DNA of 64,000 bases from Silene latifolia (GCF_048544455.1 NC_133534.1:120862269-120926268), one strand, 5' to 3'. Shown: positions 33,747 through 46,744, counted from the first letter of the stretch. Numbers and translations: made by a program. The notes: generated by a model from the sequence alone, not told the origin.

Positions 33747-35028
33747 TGTTAGTTATTTAGACCAAATTAATACTCATCTCATGATATCAAATTTACAAGT
33801 TAATTTTTGTGGTTTAAATCTACATGCATGCAAAGAAAAGTATTAAAGACATGGTATAAAACCATCTTAAGACAAAAATTCCTTACATTGTTATAAGGAA
33901 AAATGGGCACAACTCAAGGACTCCTTCCTTGAAGTTGTTCTTGAGCTAATGCAATAAGGATGATCCTCCAACACCTTAATTACCAAAGTAGGTAATCTCC
34001 TAAGGTGGCACCCAAGATTAACCCAAAATACTACGAAAATACTAACTAGGTAATTGTAGTAGTAACCTTGTTTATTTGTATTTTTGATGTACTAATTATA
34101 TTATTACTTTGATAATATTATTAGTTTATTTTATATGTGTTTTAAATATTTTAAGATGAACAAAATAAGAAGACAAATGGTCTTTAAAAACTCCAAGTGA
34201 ACCTTCCAAAATAATAAGAAAATACCAATTTTTATTCCAATTTTTCCAACAACAAAAAATGGTGGAGTTTGGTTTTATTTATAGGCAATTTGGGGGGGAC
34301 AATTATGAGTGAAAAATGCTACCAAATGAACACTTTTAATACCCTAAAAAATCAGTCCATATGGACAATTTTGGGTCCATTTCGATTTTCGACATTTGCC
34401 CCACAATTGCTTATAAGTCTTATATTTAATTATCTTACATAATAAAATATTAATTTTATTATTTAGCACTTAAATACTACAAATTAACTACCAATGACTA
34501 CTTAACTATTAAGTGGTCATAAGACTATTTTATCAACATACAATGTGTCAATATTATCCCACTTAGCTAATTTTATAACCTCTTGTAAAATTAAATAGCT
34601 AATTAATTCCACCTCAAACATATACACATATCGTATAAAATTAATTAATTAACTATTAATTAATAAATTCTAATAATTTATTATTTAAACATCACATAAT
34701 TAAATAATAAATCTCCTTGTCCCGAGTTCGTAACCCGTCATCAAATAATACATTTATGTGACTAACTAAAAGTCAAATAATACAAGGAATTAATTATCTC
34801 GTATCTCATACAAATAATTAATTTATTCTATTTGGGCGTCATCCTATAGGTGTGACCTAAAGGGATCAGCTGATCACCGTCGTCACACGACATCAATGTC
34901 GAACTCTAGTCAGCCAATCATTACCGATTAACGATGACCAGCTAACAAATAAATAAATAAATCCCTGATATTCCTTTTATGAGATTTAATATGTAAACGC
35001 ACTCATTGTGGAGGACACTACTCCAACA
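33747..35028 (-). repeat. 3' LTR of Copia element E
   Basis: Minus-strand ends TGTTGGAGTAGTG...CTAACA form a short inverted repeat (TGTTGG/CTAACA). It is preceded by a purine-rich AAGTGGGAGAT (35029-35040, minus strand), the expected plus-strand primer. The 5' LTR is not in the window. Confidence 0.75.
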
Positions 35029-35810
35029 ATCTCCCACTTGTCTGACACAAGTGTGCGTTACCAATTCTCTTGTCCAATAATATCTCCCACTCAATGCAAG
35101 ATGTCTTTCAGGTCGTTCTTGCACGTGATCATGTCATAAAGTGGTTTCCTCGATCAGGATAATGACTGTCTGACCGGATAATCTACTATAGATCGCATCC
35201 GAGCGTGGCCACGCATTCACAGTCATCTCTCCTCGAGTGGCCTTGAGATAAAATATGTATTAAAAGGACAATCCCGTTGACTTATTTTCTTCATTCGATA
35301 CAGATCACAATGACCCAGTAAATGCTCATCGGCCTCCTTTTACGGTGCGACCTACAACAAAAACCAAAGCCATCGGAAAACCGTACCAACTCAGACAAAT
35401 AGTCACCAGTCTAAAGAATTGACTCAAAAAAATAAATAGAAATCCTTGCCACGACCTAGCAACAAAAGGACTCTATAAAAGGTCACTGTCCGACAAATTG
35501 TCTCACAATCTGCCTATGTAATCGACCAGCCATCACTATGACCATATGACAGTCGAACCTGTCATCTATCACCTTACAATCTAGTCACTCCGAGACGTCT
35601 CCTCATTAAGTAACTAGGGACAAAATACAATGTTAATCCAGTTCACTTAATAGGGTTCGACATTGTCTTTACAACCTATTTGGAGAAAACAAAGTATATA
35701 AATTCAAACATAAAACTGAATATAACGACAAATGCAACTTATCATATATGAAATAATAAATACAATATTTTGATTATTACATATCATATAATTTACAACA
35801 GTTCTGGCAT

Positions 35811-35979
35811 TCATCTAAACCCTATCGAAACTACATGACTATCATGTTTAGCTTGAGATAAAGGTTTGGTTAAAGGATCAGCGATGTTGTCAGCTATCCC
35901 AACCTTACAAACTGTAATTTCTTTCCTTTCGATTAAATCTCTAATTACATGAAAGTTTCTAAGTACATGTCTAGATTTG
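35811..35979 (-). pseudogene. RNase H C-terminus of Copia E pol
   Basis: The minus-strand product K-S-R-H-V-L-R-N-F-H-V-I-R-D..N-I-A-D-P-L-T-K-P-L-S is the hallmark end of plant Copia RNase H. Upstream codons are at 60646 onward, after element F. The stretch 35041-35810 is the non-coding region between pol and the PPT; I see nothing further in it. Confidence 0.85.
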
Positions 35980-38388
35980 TGTAGATACCCAGTATCTGCT
36001 GAGACTCCAACAAACACCCGATGATTATCGGACTATAACATGTTTTGGAATCGCGGCGTTTGATCGACATTTTGTGTACAACTTTACGTCGGAAAACTTA
36101 AAACGATTTCGAAAAATAAAACATTTCAAAACATTTCAAAAATATCTGGAGTGTTTAATGCACGACGACGGGGTCGCAATGACACTAACTTGAGTCAAAA
36201 CCGACACCGGACCAAAAACCAACTCAAAAATTCAAATCCCGACTCCAACAACGAGTCAAACCGAGTCAACCACAAAAAACCAAACATTTCAAACCTTCTA
36301 CCTTAAGTTTTCCCAGATTCATGTTGGTCAAGTACCAAACATGTGACTACAAAACCTAGGATAGAACAAATCATGATTGCGTTTGTTGTGAAAGTGACAA
36401 CACAACTCGAAGAACCGCGACGTGGCTCGCGCCTCTTTGAGCAGCCCAAGTGGCCACGTCGCTCAAAAGTCACACAACCACTCATTTCCCTATAAATACC
36501 CCTCAAATGCCACCCATTTGAGACTTACGCGAGTGTCCGCCCCCTCTTTTCTCCCTTAAATTTCTCGACTCGACTTCTTAAGTCACAACTCGACGCGTAT
36601 TTATGACCTACCGATTGTAAACACGAGCCTTACACATTGTTTGGTACCGTCATCGTGTATTAAACCACTTGACCGACCATTTCGACCACTACACCATCAC
36701 TAAAGCTTAAAACACTCTTTTTACTTACCAAAACGGTTTTAAACTGAGTTTTTTCCGATCAAACGAGTTATTACACTTACGTCGGTCACTCGCCATAACC
36801 AAACATGTAAGTATGAGGGTGTTAAAATCCTCTTTTATTATGTTTTCATTTGTTTCATGACTATAACATGCTAAAACATGCATAACATGAACTAAAACAT
36901 GGAATAAACGAGCCAAAACTGATTTTTGGTCTGAGGCAGAAGTCCCTTAGGTCGCCAACTAGCCCGCGCCTAAATGGGGTATTCAGACCAGAGATCAACC
37001 GTGTTTGTTCTCGTTATTTCCCTTAATCCATTTTTCATATTTGTAATCGGTTTTCACCATTTCAAGTATTTTCGAACCATTGTTATTTTATTTCACATGT
37101 TTTAACCATAAAGCATTTTCACCCTTGGTTCCTCATACCATGACGGTTAAATCCGTGTTTCGGTGATAATATTTGGTTAATGACAATTAGAAGGTATTTT
37201 AAAGCCTTTTATTTCATTTCTTTACATTTTCAAACAAACATATTAGTCACCAACACAAAGTCATCCTTGGTTCTACATACCATGCCGGATTTTAACCCGG
37301 GTACGATGATGAGTATCGACTTATCACATTCAAATGGACTTAAAACAATTAGTCCATAATAATTTTCAAAACTATTCATGTCAAGTTTGTCAAATCGAAC
37401 CCGACACCGAATATTATCAAAATAATGATGATTATTCGAGTCTAGTTCTTCAAATCAACAAATGCGGTCTAAACGACCCCTTCAAATAAAACCGAGTTCA
37501 AATACCCATTTTCAACACGTTTTATAACGTTTTCTAAAAGGTCAGAACACGGCACATAAACCGTGGGCTAACCCGCGCCAAAACAGGCTCTCCATTTCTC
37601 ATTTTCAAAACCAGAGGGAGGCCCCTTACACCGCCGGTTGGCTCGCGCCTCATATAGCCGTCTGGTACAGGGCCTGTTTCCTTCCAGCATTAGTCTAGGA
37701 CGATCCCGACTCAGGTTAACCCGGATATAGGACGGATCAGATGACTATTTGATTATCCAAAACCATATTTGCAAAATGCCTTACTAAGACAAATGGATCA
37801 TGTTATGCACCCTAAACCTAATACGGTAAATGGATGTTTAATTTCTGTTTTGCATGCAAATCAACCGACTTAGAATTCTTTCACATGTTAGGTTTAAATT
37901 ATTGGATGCACATTCATGCATATAAACCATTTTATCAACTTATGAATTCAACCAACCAAGATCGATCAGTAGAGGCCGCTAACGCGGGCGGGATTACGTG
38001 TCTGATTAAAGGGCTTCCCAATACGTACCTTCAACTCTTAATCAGAAACTTCGGATAGTGGACGACCTTATCCAGGGCATACGAGAGTCATTCTAGAGAT
38101 AGGATGCTAAAGAGGGACGATTTCCTTATCTTTAGTACCTATGTCAAACGCTGCTTTGTGCTTTGATTTGACCAAGGTATAATGTGGAATTCGAACGGGT
38201 TACATGCATCCCACAAATGCTTGGTGGCGACTCCGTACATCTCTAATCGTTTCGAGACCCTTACCGAGACGAAACCAACCGATCTAAAACGATCCGGTCG
38301 AAATCATTTTTACGCCGCCGAGCGTGGCTTTCAAAAAGACCGCTATACGTCCACAGATTGGCCTGGCGTGTAGGTGGCTATGTCCACA
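35980..38388 (+). repeat. 5' LTR of element F
   Basis: 2409 bp. A TATA box lies at 36491-36498. It is shorter than the 3' LTR mainly because one segment between AAATCAACC repeats near 37860 is absent. Several GGCTCGCGCC-like motifs occur. Confidence 0.9.
36491..36498 (+). promoter_or_regulatory. LTR TATA box, element F
   Basis: TATAAATA followed by CCCC. The 3' LTR has the same at 58703-58710. It lies about 60 bp after a GGCTCGCGCC motif (36424-36433). Confidence 0.6.
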
Positions 38389-38391
38389 GAT

Positions 38392-38409
38392 TGGCGACTC
38401 CGCTGGGGA
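38392..38409 (+). promoter_or_regulatory. primer-binding site of element F
   Basis: TGGCGACTCCGCTGGGGA, three bases after the LTR end CA. I know this form from Tat/Ogre-type elements but do not assign the tRNA with certainty. Confidence 0.7.
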
Positions 38410-38865
38410 GAACTAGGACACTTACGTCGTTGTGATCCCTAGATGGTGAGACTCGAACGAAGTCTTGGTTGGAATGCATTAATTGATATTACGGTCACGG
38501 TCGAGTTTCCTTGTCCGGGCCCACAACCTAACCCTTTTCGACCAATTGGCTCGTTTCGTCGGCGTGAGTTTTCTCATCCCCGCGTTTCGAATCCCGATTG
38601 AGTCAAGCATACCGTTGACGTTACACATTTCTGTTTCGTCAAAGAGCTTTCATCACCTTCGAGCATGAGGCTAGGGCACCATTCTTACACATTTTGTTTG
38701 GATTGGTATCCCTCTCGCAAATCGGGGTTTGACTGCTTGGTGTGTAACCCACCCTTTTAAGCCAAAACCCGTGTCAGCATAATGCATAATATAATGAAAC
38801 TGTGAGTGCTTATGTGCTATCTGATCATAAGTCCTTCCGTGTCATTTTCAAACTTTCAAAAACAC

Positions 38866-39250
38866 CCTTTTCGCGCCGTTATAATGGCCATTTCAAACCT
38901 CGGTCTTTCGCTGACCGTTGCACGCCTTTCTAGGCCGTCGTAATGACGATTTTCAATCCCGGTTTTGTATAACCATTTCAACACGCCTTTCTAGGCCGTC
39001 GTAATGATGATTTTCAAAGGCGATTTTGTATAACCAGTTCAACACGCCTTTCTAGGCCGTCGTAATGACGATTTTCAAACCCGGTTTTGTATAACCATTT
39101 CAACACGCCTTTCTAGGCCGTCGTAATGACGATTTTCAAACCCGGTTTTGTATAACCATTTCAACACGCCTTTCTAGGCCGTCGTAATGACGATTTTCAA
39201 ACTCGGTTTTGTATAACCATTTCAAATACCTTTTTACGACATTATAATCG
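38866..39250 (+). repeat. 61-bp tandem repeat in 5' leader of element F
   Basis: Five clear copies start at 38921, 38982, 39043, 39104 and 39165, with diverged copies on both sides. Each carries a hairpin CGTC-GTAAT-GACG. The rest of the leader (38410-38865 and 39251-39910) has no gene that I can support. Confidence 0.8.
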
Positions 39251-39910
39251 CCGCGTCTAGATACGGATTTTAACCCGTTTCGCTTCGATAATGGCTCTTT
39301 CAAAACCCGAGAAAAGCACACGCCCTTTTCTCGTGACACTTTCGGGATCCCGAGGACCATGCACCGTACCCGAGACCTCTTCAAACCTTTCAAACTCGAT
39401 TTTTCAAAACATACAATTTTGAATTTCAAAAATCGTCTTGGGAAACAGTGCACTATTTTCCCGAGCTGACTCAAACTCAAACCGTCTTTTTCAAATAAAC
39501 TTAAGACAACCCTTTCAACTGATCGACTTGCGGAGATCTCTATTTTCGGAAACCGCCTATTAAAGCGACAAACGAATCTTTTTGAAAATTTCTATTTTCG
39601 AAAACTTCAGTCCACCATTCCAATTCCGCCTCGTGTCTATCGACTCAAAGTAAACGTACTTATGGGTCTTTACTTATGAGTCATCTCACCACGAGACCCG
39701 TCCAACGGCGTCACGCCGTCATGTTGGACTCGTGTCAAAGGTTCGGTCAAACACCGCCACGTCATAAATCGAGTCAGCACCGAGGGACCACACACGGTCA
39801 CCCCGTCTTATTGAGTCTGATCTTTGTCTCATCCTTTGTGTTGTCTGCATTCAGTCTTGGAACTGTGTCGGATTGAGTTGTAATGTGAGCCGTTTTTCTG
39901 CCTCAGAGCC

Positions 39911-41147
39911 ATGGCCCCGTCTTCAGCTTCGTCCAACAACAACAATGATAACAACATAGATGTCACAACTGATCAGCTAGCCAGCCTGCTTACCGCTCTT
40001 ATGGTCACAATGGATCGCGTCGAGACCCGTATCGACGCCCTGGAGAACAAAGAAACTGGGGAACATAATACCCCACCTCTGACTGAAACTGGGAAGAGGC
40101 TGAAGCTCTTGGAAGAACAACTCCTAGCCCGGGGTAACAATATCCATCTTGAGAACAATCGAAGGTTCGAACCCGTTGGGGACCAGTTACCTAACAACTT
40201 CACCCTGACTGATGTGCCTAAGTTCAAGGGAGTGGAGGACCCACTCAACCATATCCGTACTTTCAAAGACTACATGGCCATTAAGGGGGTCAAGCAGGAG
40301 CTTTTTACCCGGATCTTCCCATCCTCTTTAGAGCCGATTCCTCGCCAATGGTACTATTCCTTGGATCCGAAAAACCTTACTACTTGGGATGAGATCGCAG
40401 TTGAGTTTGCCAGATAGTATGCCGACAACGTTGAGATCCAGGCCAACACCCGTACTCTCGAAGTGTTAACCCAAAACGACAAGGAGGGGTTCACTGAGTT
40501 CCTAACCCGTTGGAGGAGGGTGAGTACTCAATTGGTCAGTAAGCCGAGTGAATCAACTCTGGTTGAAAAGTTTGTCAACAATCTCCGCCCGGTTTATGCC
40601 AATCTACTGAGGTATCAGAATATCAAAACTTTTCAAGATCTGCAGATTTTGGGGACGCGTATTGAGGACATCCTCCGAAAGGGTGTCTTAGCCAAGACCA
40701 CTGGCAGAGGTTACTAGGGATCCACCTCAACCGGATCTCGCCCTTACGGTCACACAAACAAGATCGATGAGGTTAACCTCGTCGAACCATCTGCTAAGAA
40801 AACTGTTCGCCCCCAAAGAGTGTTCACCAACATATGGTCGACTTATGCAAGTGCCCTGAAAAGGCTCATGGACCAAGGGAAGCTATAACCGATCGGACCC
40901 ACCCTGGATCCGACCGACGCCAAGAAGTCCCGATTCTGGTACCCCAATGCCTACTGTCAGTATCATCGAGGGAAAGGGCATGATACAGAAAATTGCTTCA
41001 AACTCAAGCACCTCATTCAAGACTTGATTGAGAATAGATATTTGCCACTACCCTCACCAACTAAACCAAACAACAAGACGAATCCTTTGGGAATTCACGC
41101 CATTTCTGATGATGAGCCGACCCTAAACCAAACAACAAGACGACGAG
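39911..41147 (+). pseudogene. gag of Tat element F, with premature stops
   Basis: The ATG at 39911 starts a product with a Ser/Asn-rich N-terminus, a coiled stretch and the retrotransposon gag domain (VPKFKGVEDPLNHIRTFKDY, PRQWYYSL, EFLTRWRR, LVEKFVNNLRP). A CX2HX4HX4C knuckle (CQYHRGKGHDTENC, near 40953-40994) is typical for this lineage. In-frame TAG at 40415 and 40715 and TAA at 40886 interrupt it; all three fit a Gln codon CAG or CAA changed by C-to-T. A 21-bp sequence is repeated 61 bp apart at about 41062 and 41123 near the end. Confidence 0.85.
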
Positions 41148-43620
41148 GTGAATGCTTTGGAAAAGGATCCTTCAAGCGGAGTGTTTGTGTTTAGTGCTGC
41201 CACTATGCTCACTATGTTTCAGCAAGTTGAAGAGGCCATAGCCAGCCTCTCTGAAAGAATCACCCGACTCGACGACGCCTACCGTCGACTCATCTTCAAT
41301 CCCCCAACACCGCGCCCAAGGGAGAATTCCCCAAGCATTCAAAACTACCCACCCCAGGATGGATTGCTCCCGGGACCATTCTGGCATAGACCTCACGAAA
41401 ATCACCCTCAAAATATCTACCCCCAAAATAACTACCCTCATAAAAATCGCCCTCACAAAAATATTCCCCATAAGAACTACCCACCGAGGAATACCCCTCC
41501 AAGGTATCCTCGAGACTCCGAAATTAACGGCATATGGAGAGATGATGTTGAGGATGTCTATATCCTCCCAGGGAAGGAGAAGCGGGCGAAAGAAATTGGA
41601 CATCTCACCCGGTCCGGACGTCCCTATCAAAATCCGAACAACCCAACGGTCGTTCCAACAACGAATGACCAAATCGTCCCAGAGGTGGACACTCAACCAA
41701 AGGCCCCCGAGAACTCAATCCTGAAACAGCTCCAGAAAGCAAAAGCCGAAATCTCAATTTGGCAACTGATCGCAACGTCTTTTGAGCATCGACAGGCCTT
41801 GCTGCAGGCCTTGGGAAAATTAACCGTGCCATCCACCTCTTCCCTAGAAGAAATAGTGGCGCACATGGCGAGAGACGCCCCTGATCTAAACAACCATGTC
41901 GTCTTCTCCGACGAGGACATCCCTCCGTTCGGAGCTAATCATAACCTGGCCCTCTACATCACTGTACAATGCCTCCAGAAAAATATACCCATGGTCTTCG
42001 TGGATGACGGTTCCGCCGTGAATGTCATTCCTCTCAAAACTGCCCACAGGCTGGGTATCAAGGAATCTGTTTTGATCCCAACGAATCAAGGAGTACGTGC
42101 CTACGACGGCACTTGTCGCAAGGTCGCTGGGCTTATCACTTTGACCGTCGCAACCGGAGCACTAGACAGACAAACCAGTTTTCAAGTGGTCGACATCGAC
42201 GCGTCCTTCAACATGCTCCTGGGGCGTCCCTGGATTCACGCCGTCAAGGCGGTCACTTCAACTCTCCACTAGAAGATCAGGGTCCCCTTCAACGGGAAAA
42301 CAATCACGATTCCTGCTTCCCCAATCAAAGCAGTTATGAGAAGGGGGACAACCTCCCAAGCCATTGAGGAGGACGACAATGAAATGTGGGGTTTCCAAGC
42401 CATAAACGCCATAACTGATGAATTGACGCCCTCTGATTGTGACCCGTTCACCAACCTCACGGTCAACCATATCATGATGCATCAGGGTTACTTCCCGGGT
42501 TTGCCGCTTAATCCGCTAAAGGACCCATTGCCTCCCTTGAAGCAGGCTAAGGTCCCCAACATTCCCTTCGGGCTGGAATACGAACCTACTGACGAAGATA
42601 TCCGGGAGATGAACCTCCTAGTCCGAAAACGCAAGAAGCACGGGGTTATCCTCTGTCCCTACCACCTGACTCTCAATGGATACTTTGTCCCCGAGGGAGA
42701 ATCCGAGCTCTACCACGACTTTCCGGAACCAATCTTTGACTCTGTGGTGAAGGCTAGGTACCCGGGAGTGGAAGTCTTCCAGGACTTCTAATTTATCCCT
42801 GACAACATCGAAGATGCATCAACTGAGTCTAAGCCGTCACCATGCCTTGACGGACAAGCTGTCACACTCCTCTTTGGGGAAGATAACATCAAACACCTCG
42901 ACTATCAGGACATCATCAACATCGCCCTGAAAGACAATAAATTTGATCCAACCGCCTTGATCTCCGATACTGACCCGGAGAAAGCCACCCCTGGGCTGGA
43001 GGAAAACCATCAAGTGGACCGATCGCCAGGGCCACATTCTCAAGATAACAACTGGAGAAGGCCCTATGTTCAAGGAGGGAAGTAAAGAAGGATCTGAGTC
43101 TAAGTCGGAGTCAGAGTCAGAGTCTGACATAGCTCCTAACACTCCTGATGTCCCAGTCAAGGTCCCCTTCCCACTATTTTATCACAAAGTCGTGGCTGAT
43201 TCAGAGGCTGAGTCTACTAGGGTCACCCCCACTCCCATGAAAGGTGATAACCTGGAGCCTGTTCCAGGGGCCACTTCCTCTGTTGTGTCGCCTCTGAATG
43301 ATCACGAGATATCTGTCCTTTCCGAGCTTTTCGCTCGTGTCAACTTAATGAACGCTAAGTTTGCTTATGACTCGTCTCAATTTAACTACAATGTAATTCT
43401 GAATGACTATGAGGAATTTGATTTGAGTGACTACCCACCTCACTTAGCCAAAGAACTTAACAAACGGGAAACCAGAACCCCCATCATTGAGGAAACCGAG
43501 CCTATTAACGTAGGAACCGACAACACACCTCAAAAAACTAGGATAGGGACAACAATGGACCCCTCGGAAAGACAACAGTTCATTGACCTCCTCCACGAAT
43601 ACAAGGATGTGTTCGCCTAG
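41148..43620 (+). pseudogene. protease region and linker of Tat element F
   Basis: A Pro/Asn-rich segment is followed by an aspartic protease with D-D-G-S-A-V-N-V-I-P near 42002-42031 and LLGRPW near 42215-42232. Stops at 42270-42272 (TAG) and 42789-42791 (TAA) fit Gln codons changed by C-to-T, and the TAG at 43618-43620 fits a Trp codon. The remaining linker carries a run of alternating Ser-Glu residues near 43090-43125 and has a frame change near 43060. The linker has no recognisable enzyme domain. Confidence 0.75.
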
Positions 43621-43632
43621 TCTTACAGAGAT

Positions 43633-45420
43633 ATGCCTGGGATTTACAGGGAAATTGCAGAGCACCGGATACCTATTAAACCTGGGGCTAAACCTGTGAC
43701 GCAGAAGCTACGCCGGATGTGTCCTGAGTGTGCCCTAAAAATCAAGGAAGAAGTGGATAAACAGTTCAAGGCTGGGTTCATCAAAGTACCTGAATACTCG
43801 GATTGGGTGGCCAACATTGTGCCAGTACCAAAGAAAGACGGAAGAATTCGGGTTTGCGTCGACTTCAGGGATCTGAACAAGGCGAGTCCAAAAGACGACT
43901 TCCCCTTGCCACATGTTGACATTCTGGTGGACAACACTGCCGAGCATGCTCTCCTATCCTTCATGAACGGGTATGCTGGGTACAACCAGATTAAAATGGC
44001 TGAGAAAGACATGCACAAGACTGCGTTCACTACACAGTGGGGTACATATTGCTACACAGTCATGCCTTTCGGCCTCATCAACGCCGGAGCAACCTATCAG
44101 AGAACCGCTACTACTCTCCTACAAGACATGATGCATAAAGAGGTAGAGGTGTATGTCGATGCCATGATTGTCAAATCAAAAGAACGGGACGGCCACATCA
44201 GCGCCCTCCGAAAATTAATCGCTCGTCTGCGGAAATATAACATGAGACTAAATCCTCAGAAGTGTGCATTCGGGGTCACCTCCGGAAAACTCTTGGGACA
44301 TGTCGTCAGCAAGAGAGGCATTGAGATTGATCCAACTAAAATCAAAGCCCTTCAACAAATGCCTCGGCCTAGGAACGAGAAAGAGATTCGGGGATATCTC
44401 GGTCAGGTCCAATACATTAGCCGGTTCATTGCCAAGCTCACTATGATTTGTGAACCAATATTCAAAAAGCTTCGAGCCTCCGATCACACCGATTGGGACA
44501 ACGACTGTCAGAAAGCCTTCGACAGGATAAAGGAAATCCTATCCAAACCTCCTGCCCTCATGCCATCTCAACCAGAGATTCCTCTATCCCTATACCTGAC
44601 TGTTACCAATACAGCCATGGGAGCAATCCTAGCACAAACAGTTGGTAGCGAAGAGCGGGCCATCTATTACATCAGCAAAAATTTCATTGAGTACGAGACG
44701 AGGTATAACCAACTGGAAAAGACATGCCTTGCCCTAGTATGGTCAACAAAGAAGCTGCGGCATTACATGCTCAGCTACACGGTCCACATCTACTCCAAGA
44801 TGAACCCGGTTAAATACATCTTCGAGAAACCCGTACTAAACGGAAGGCTGTCTAGATGGACACTGATGCTATCCGAGTTTGATCTCATGTTCGTACCCCT
44901 CAAGGTTATCAAGGGAGAGCAGTCGCTGATTTCCTGGCAGAGAATCGCGCCAACGAGGACCCAACGACCGACACATGGTCACTTCCTGACGAAGACATCC
45001 TTTGTGCCGACTCCGACGCATGGGACCTATACTTTGATGGTGCATCTAATCTAAGAGGCTTCGGGGTAGGAATCCTTCTAATATCACCAGAGGGAGAACA
45101 TGTTCCGATCTCGATCAAGCTAGACTTCGCTGTCACCAACAATGCCGTTGAATATGAAGCATGTCTCATCGGCCTACAAACAGCCATCACACTTGGCATC
45201 AAGAGATTGAGGGTCCACGACGATTCCTCGCTCATCATCAATCAGGTGTCCGGATCATGGAAAATTCGATCTGACAGCTTAGCTCCCTACCGAGCAAGGA
45301 TCAATCAAGAGGCCGAGTTCTTCGACCAAGTCGACTACTTCCACTTGCCACGAGAGGAAAATCAATTTGCTGATGACCTGGCAAAACTTGCCGCACTCGT
45401 CAACATACCTGACGACATGA
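43633..45420 (+). pseudogene. reverse transcriptase and two RNase H domains of Tat element F
   Basis: RT motifs are clear (VPVPKKDGRIRVCVDFRDLN, MPFGLINAGATYQR). The first catalytic Asp of the family motif SFMDGY is Asn here (AAC, 43966-43968). The box YVDDM reads YVDAM (GCC, 44161-44163). A first RNase H (LYLTVTNTAMGAILAQ) follows. After a frameshift near 44925 a second, archaeal-type RNase H appears (LYFDGASNLRGFGVG, YEACLIGLQTAI, FADDLAKLA), a mark of the Tat lineage. With both RT Asp residues lost this copy cannot polymerise. Confidence 0.9.
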
Positions 45421-46744
45421 CGTCAATGCCCCTATGTGTCAAAAGACGAAGCGAGCCAGCTCACATTTGTGCCATTATCGACGACGAGAAAAGCCATGAT
45501 GAACCTTGGTACCAAGACATCCTCAATTACAAAACCAAAAACGAATTTCCTCCTAACTCTGATCAAAGAGGACAAATAGCCATCCGTTTACTTGCGTCAC
45601 AATTCGTTATAAACCAAAATCTTAGAACACCCCAAGGAATTCTCCTCCTTTGCATTGACCATCACACAGCCAAAAAAGTCACGGGAGAGGTTCACGACGG
45701 AGAATGCGGCCCTCACATGAGTGCAATGATGCTTACACGGAAAATCATGCGGCTAGGTTACTACTGGACCACCATGGAAGCCGATTGCCGTAACTACATC
45801 AAACATTGCCACAATTGCCAAATCTTCGCCAACATACAACACATACCACCATCTCTTTTGTACACCATGACTTCACCCTGGCCTTTCTCAACCTGGGGCA
45901 TCGACATCATCCGAAAAGTCAACCCGATAGGCACTAAGGGGCATTGCTTCGTCCTCGTCGCCATCGACTACTTTACCAAATGGGTAGAAGCACAGTCATA
46001 TGTAGTCTTGACCGCCAAACAAGTGGCCAAGTTCATTCAAAACAACATCATCTGCCGATATGGGGTACACCATGAAATCATCAGCGATCAAGGCTCTCAC
46101 TTCCGGGCGGAAACTCAAGCTTTGCTGGACAAATAAAAGATCAAACGACATCGATCATCCCGCTACCGTCCCCAAACTAACGAAGCGGTGGAGGCAGCGA
46201 ACAAAACTCTTGTCACCATTATCAAGAAAATGCAAGACAACTACCGCGATTGGCCGAGCAAACTCCCATTCGCACTCTGGGGATACCGAACCTCCATTCG
46301 AACACCGACAGGCGCCACACCCTTCTACCTAGCATACAGTATGGAGGCGGTTCAACCGGTGGATTTAGAGGTCCCATCTCTACGCATCCTACTGGAGAGT
46401 CAAGTCCCTGAGGCGGAATGGACCCGTCGAAGGTACGAATAACTCACTCTTCTAGACGAACGGCGACTCAACGCCTTGTACAACATCCAGTTATACCAAT
46501 GACCTATACAACGGGCATTCAACAAGAAGGTTAAACCCAGAAACATCCAGGAGGGCGACTGGGTCCTCAAATCAGTTCGAGCACCATTACCCGTCGATCC
46601 GAGGGGAAAATTCAAACCCAACCGGGCCGGGCCATACCTGGTCAAGAAAATACTTTCGAGGGGCGCAGTGAGACTGAGCTATCTAGATAGGGAAGACTTT
46701 ACAAATCCGACCAACCTAGACCAACTCAAGAAATACTACCCTTG
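45421..46744 (+). pseudogene. integrase of Tat element F
   Basis: A zinc-binding HHCC motif (H-D-G-E-C-G-P-H..KHCHNC, about 45690-45830) precedes the core D-D-E: W-G-I-D, SDQGSHF, and E in P-Q-T-N-E-A-V-E-A-A-N-K (where the usual Gly before Ala is Glu). Stops are at 46134-46136 (TAA), 46440-46442 (TAA) and 46500-46502 (TGA). The frame otherwise continues to a Tat-type end (V-K-P-R..EGDWVL, KPNRAGPY) and a stop at 46742-46744. It would have inserted the cDNA into the genome. Confidence 0.88.

Larger units (their letters stand above)
33747..35979 (-). mobile_element. Ty1/copia element E, 3' part (minus strand)
   Basis: This holds the 3' LTR (33747-35028), a PPT, a non-coding stretch and the end of pol. 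The element is split at 35979 by Tat element F (target duplication ATTTG) and resumes at 60646. Its 5' part beyond 62903 is cut off by another insertion and the window. Confidence 0.85.

Noticed and set aside
35041..35810. Extra Copia gene between pol and LTR
   Set aside because: No frame of useful length or known domain on the minus strand; it looks like an ordinary 3' untranslated stretch.
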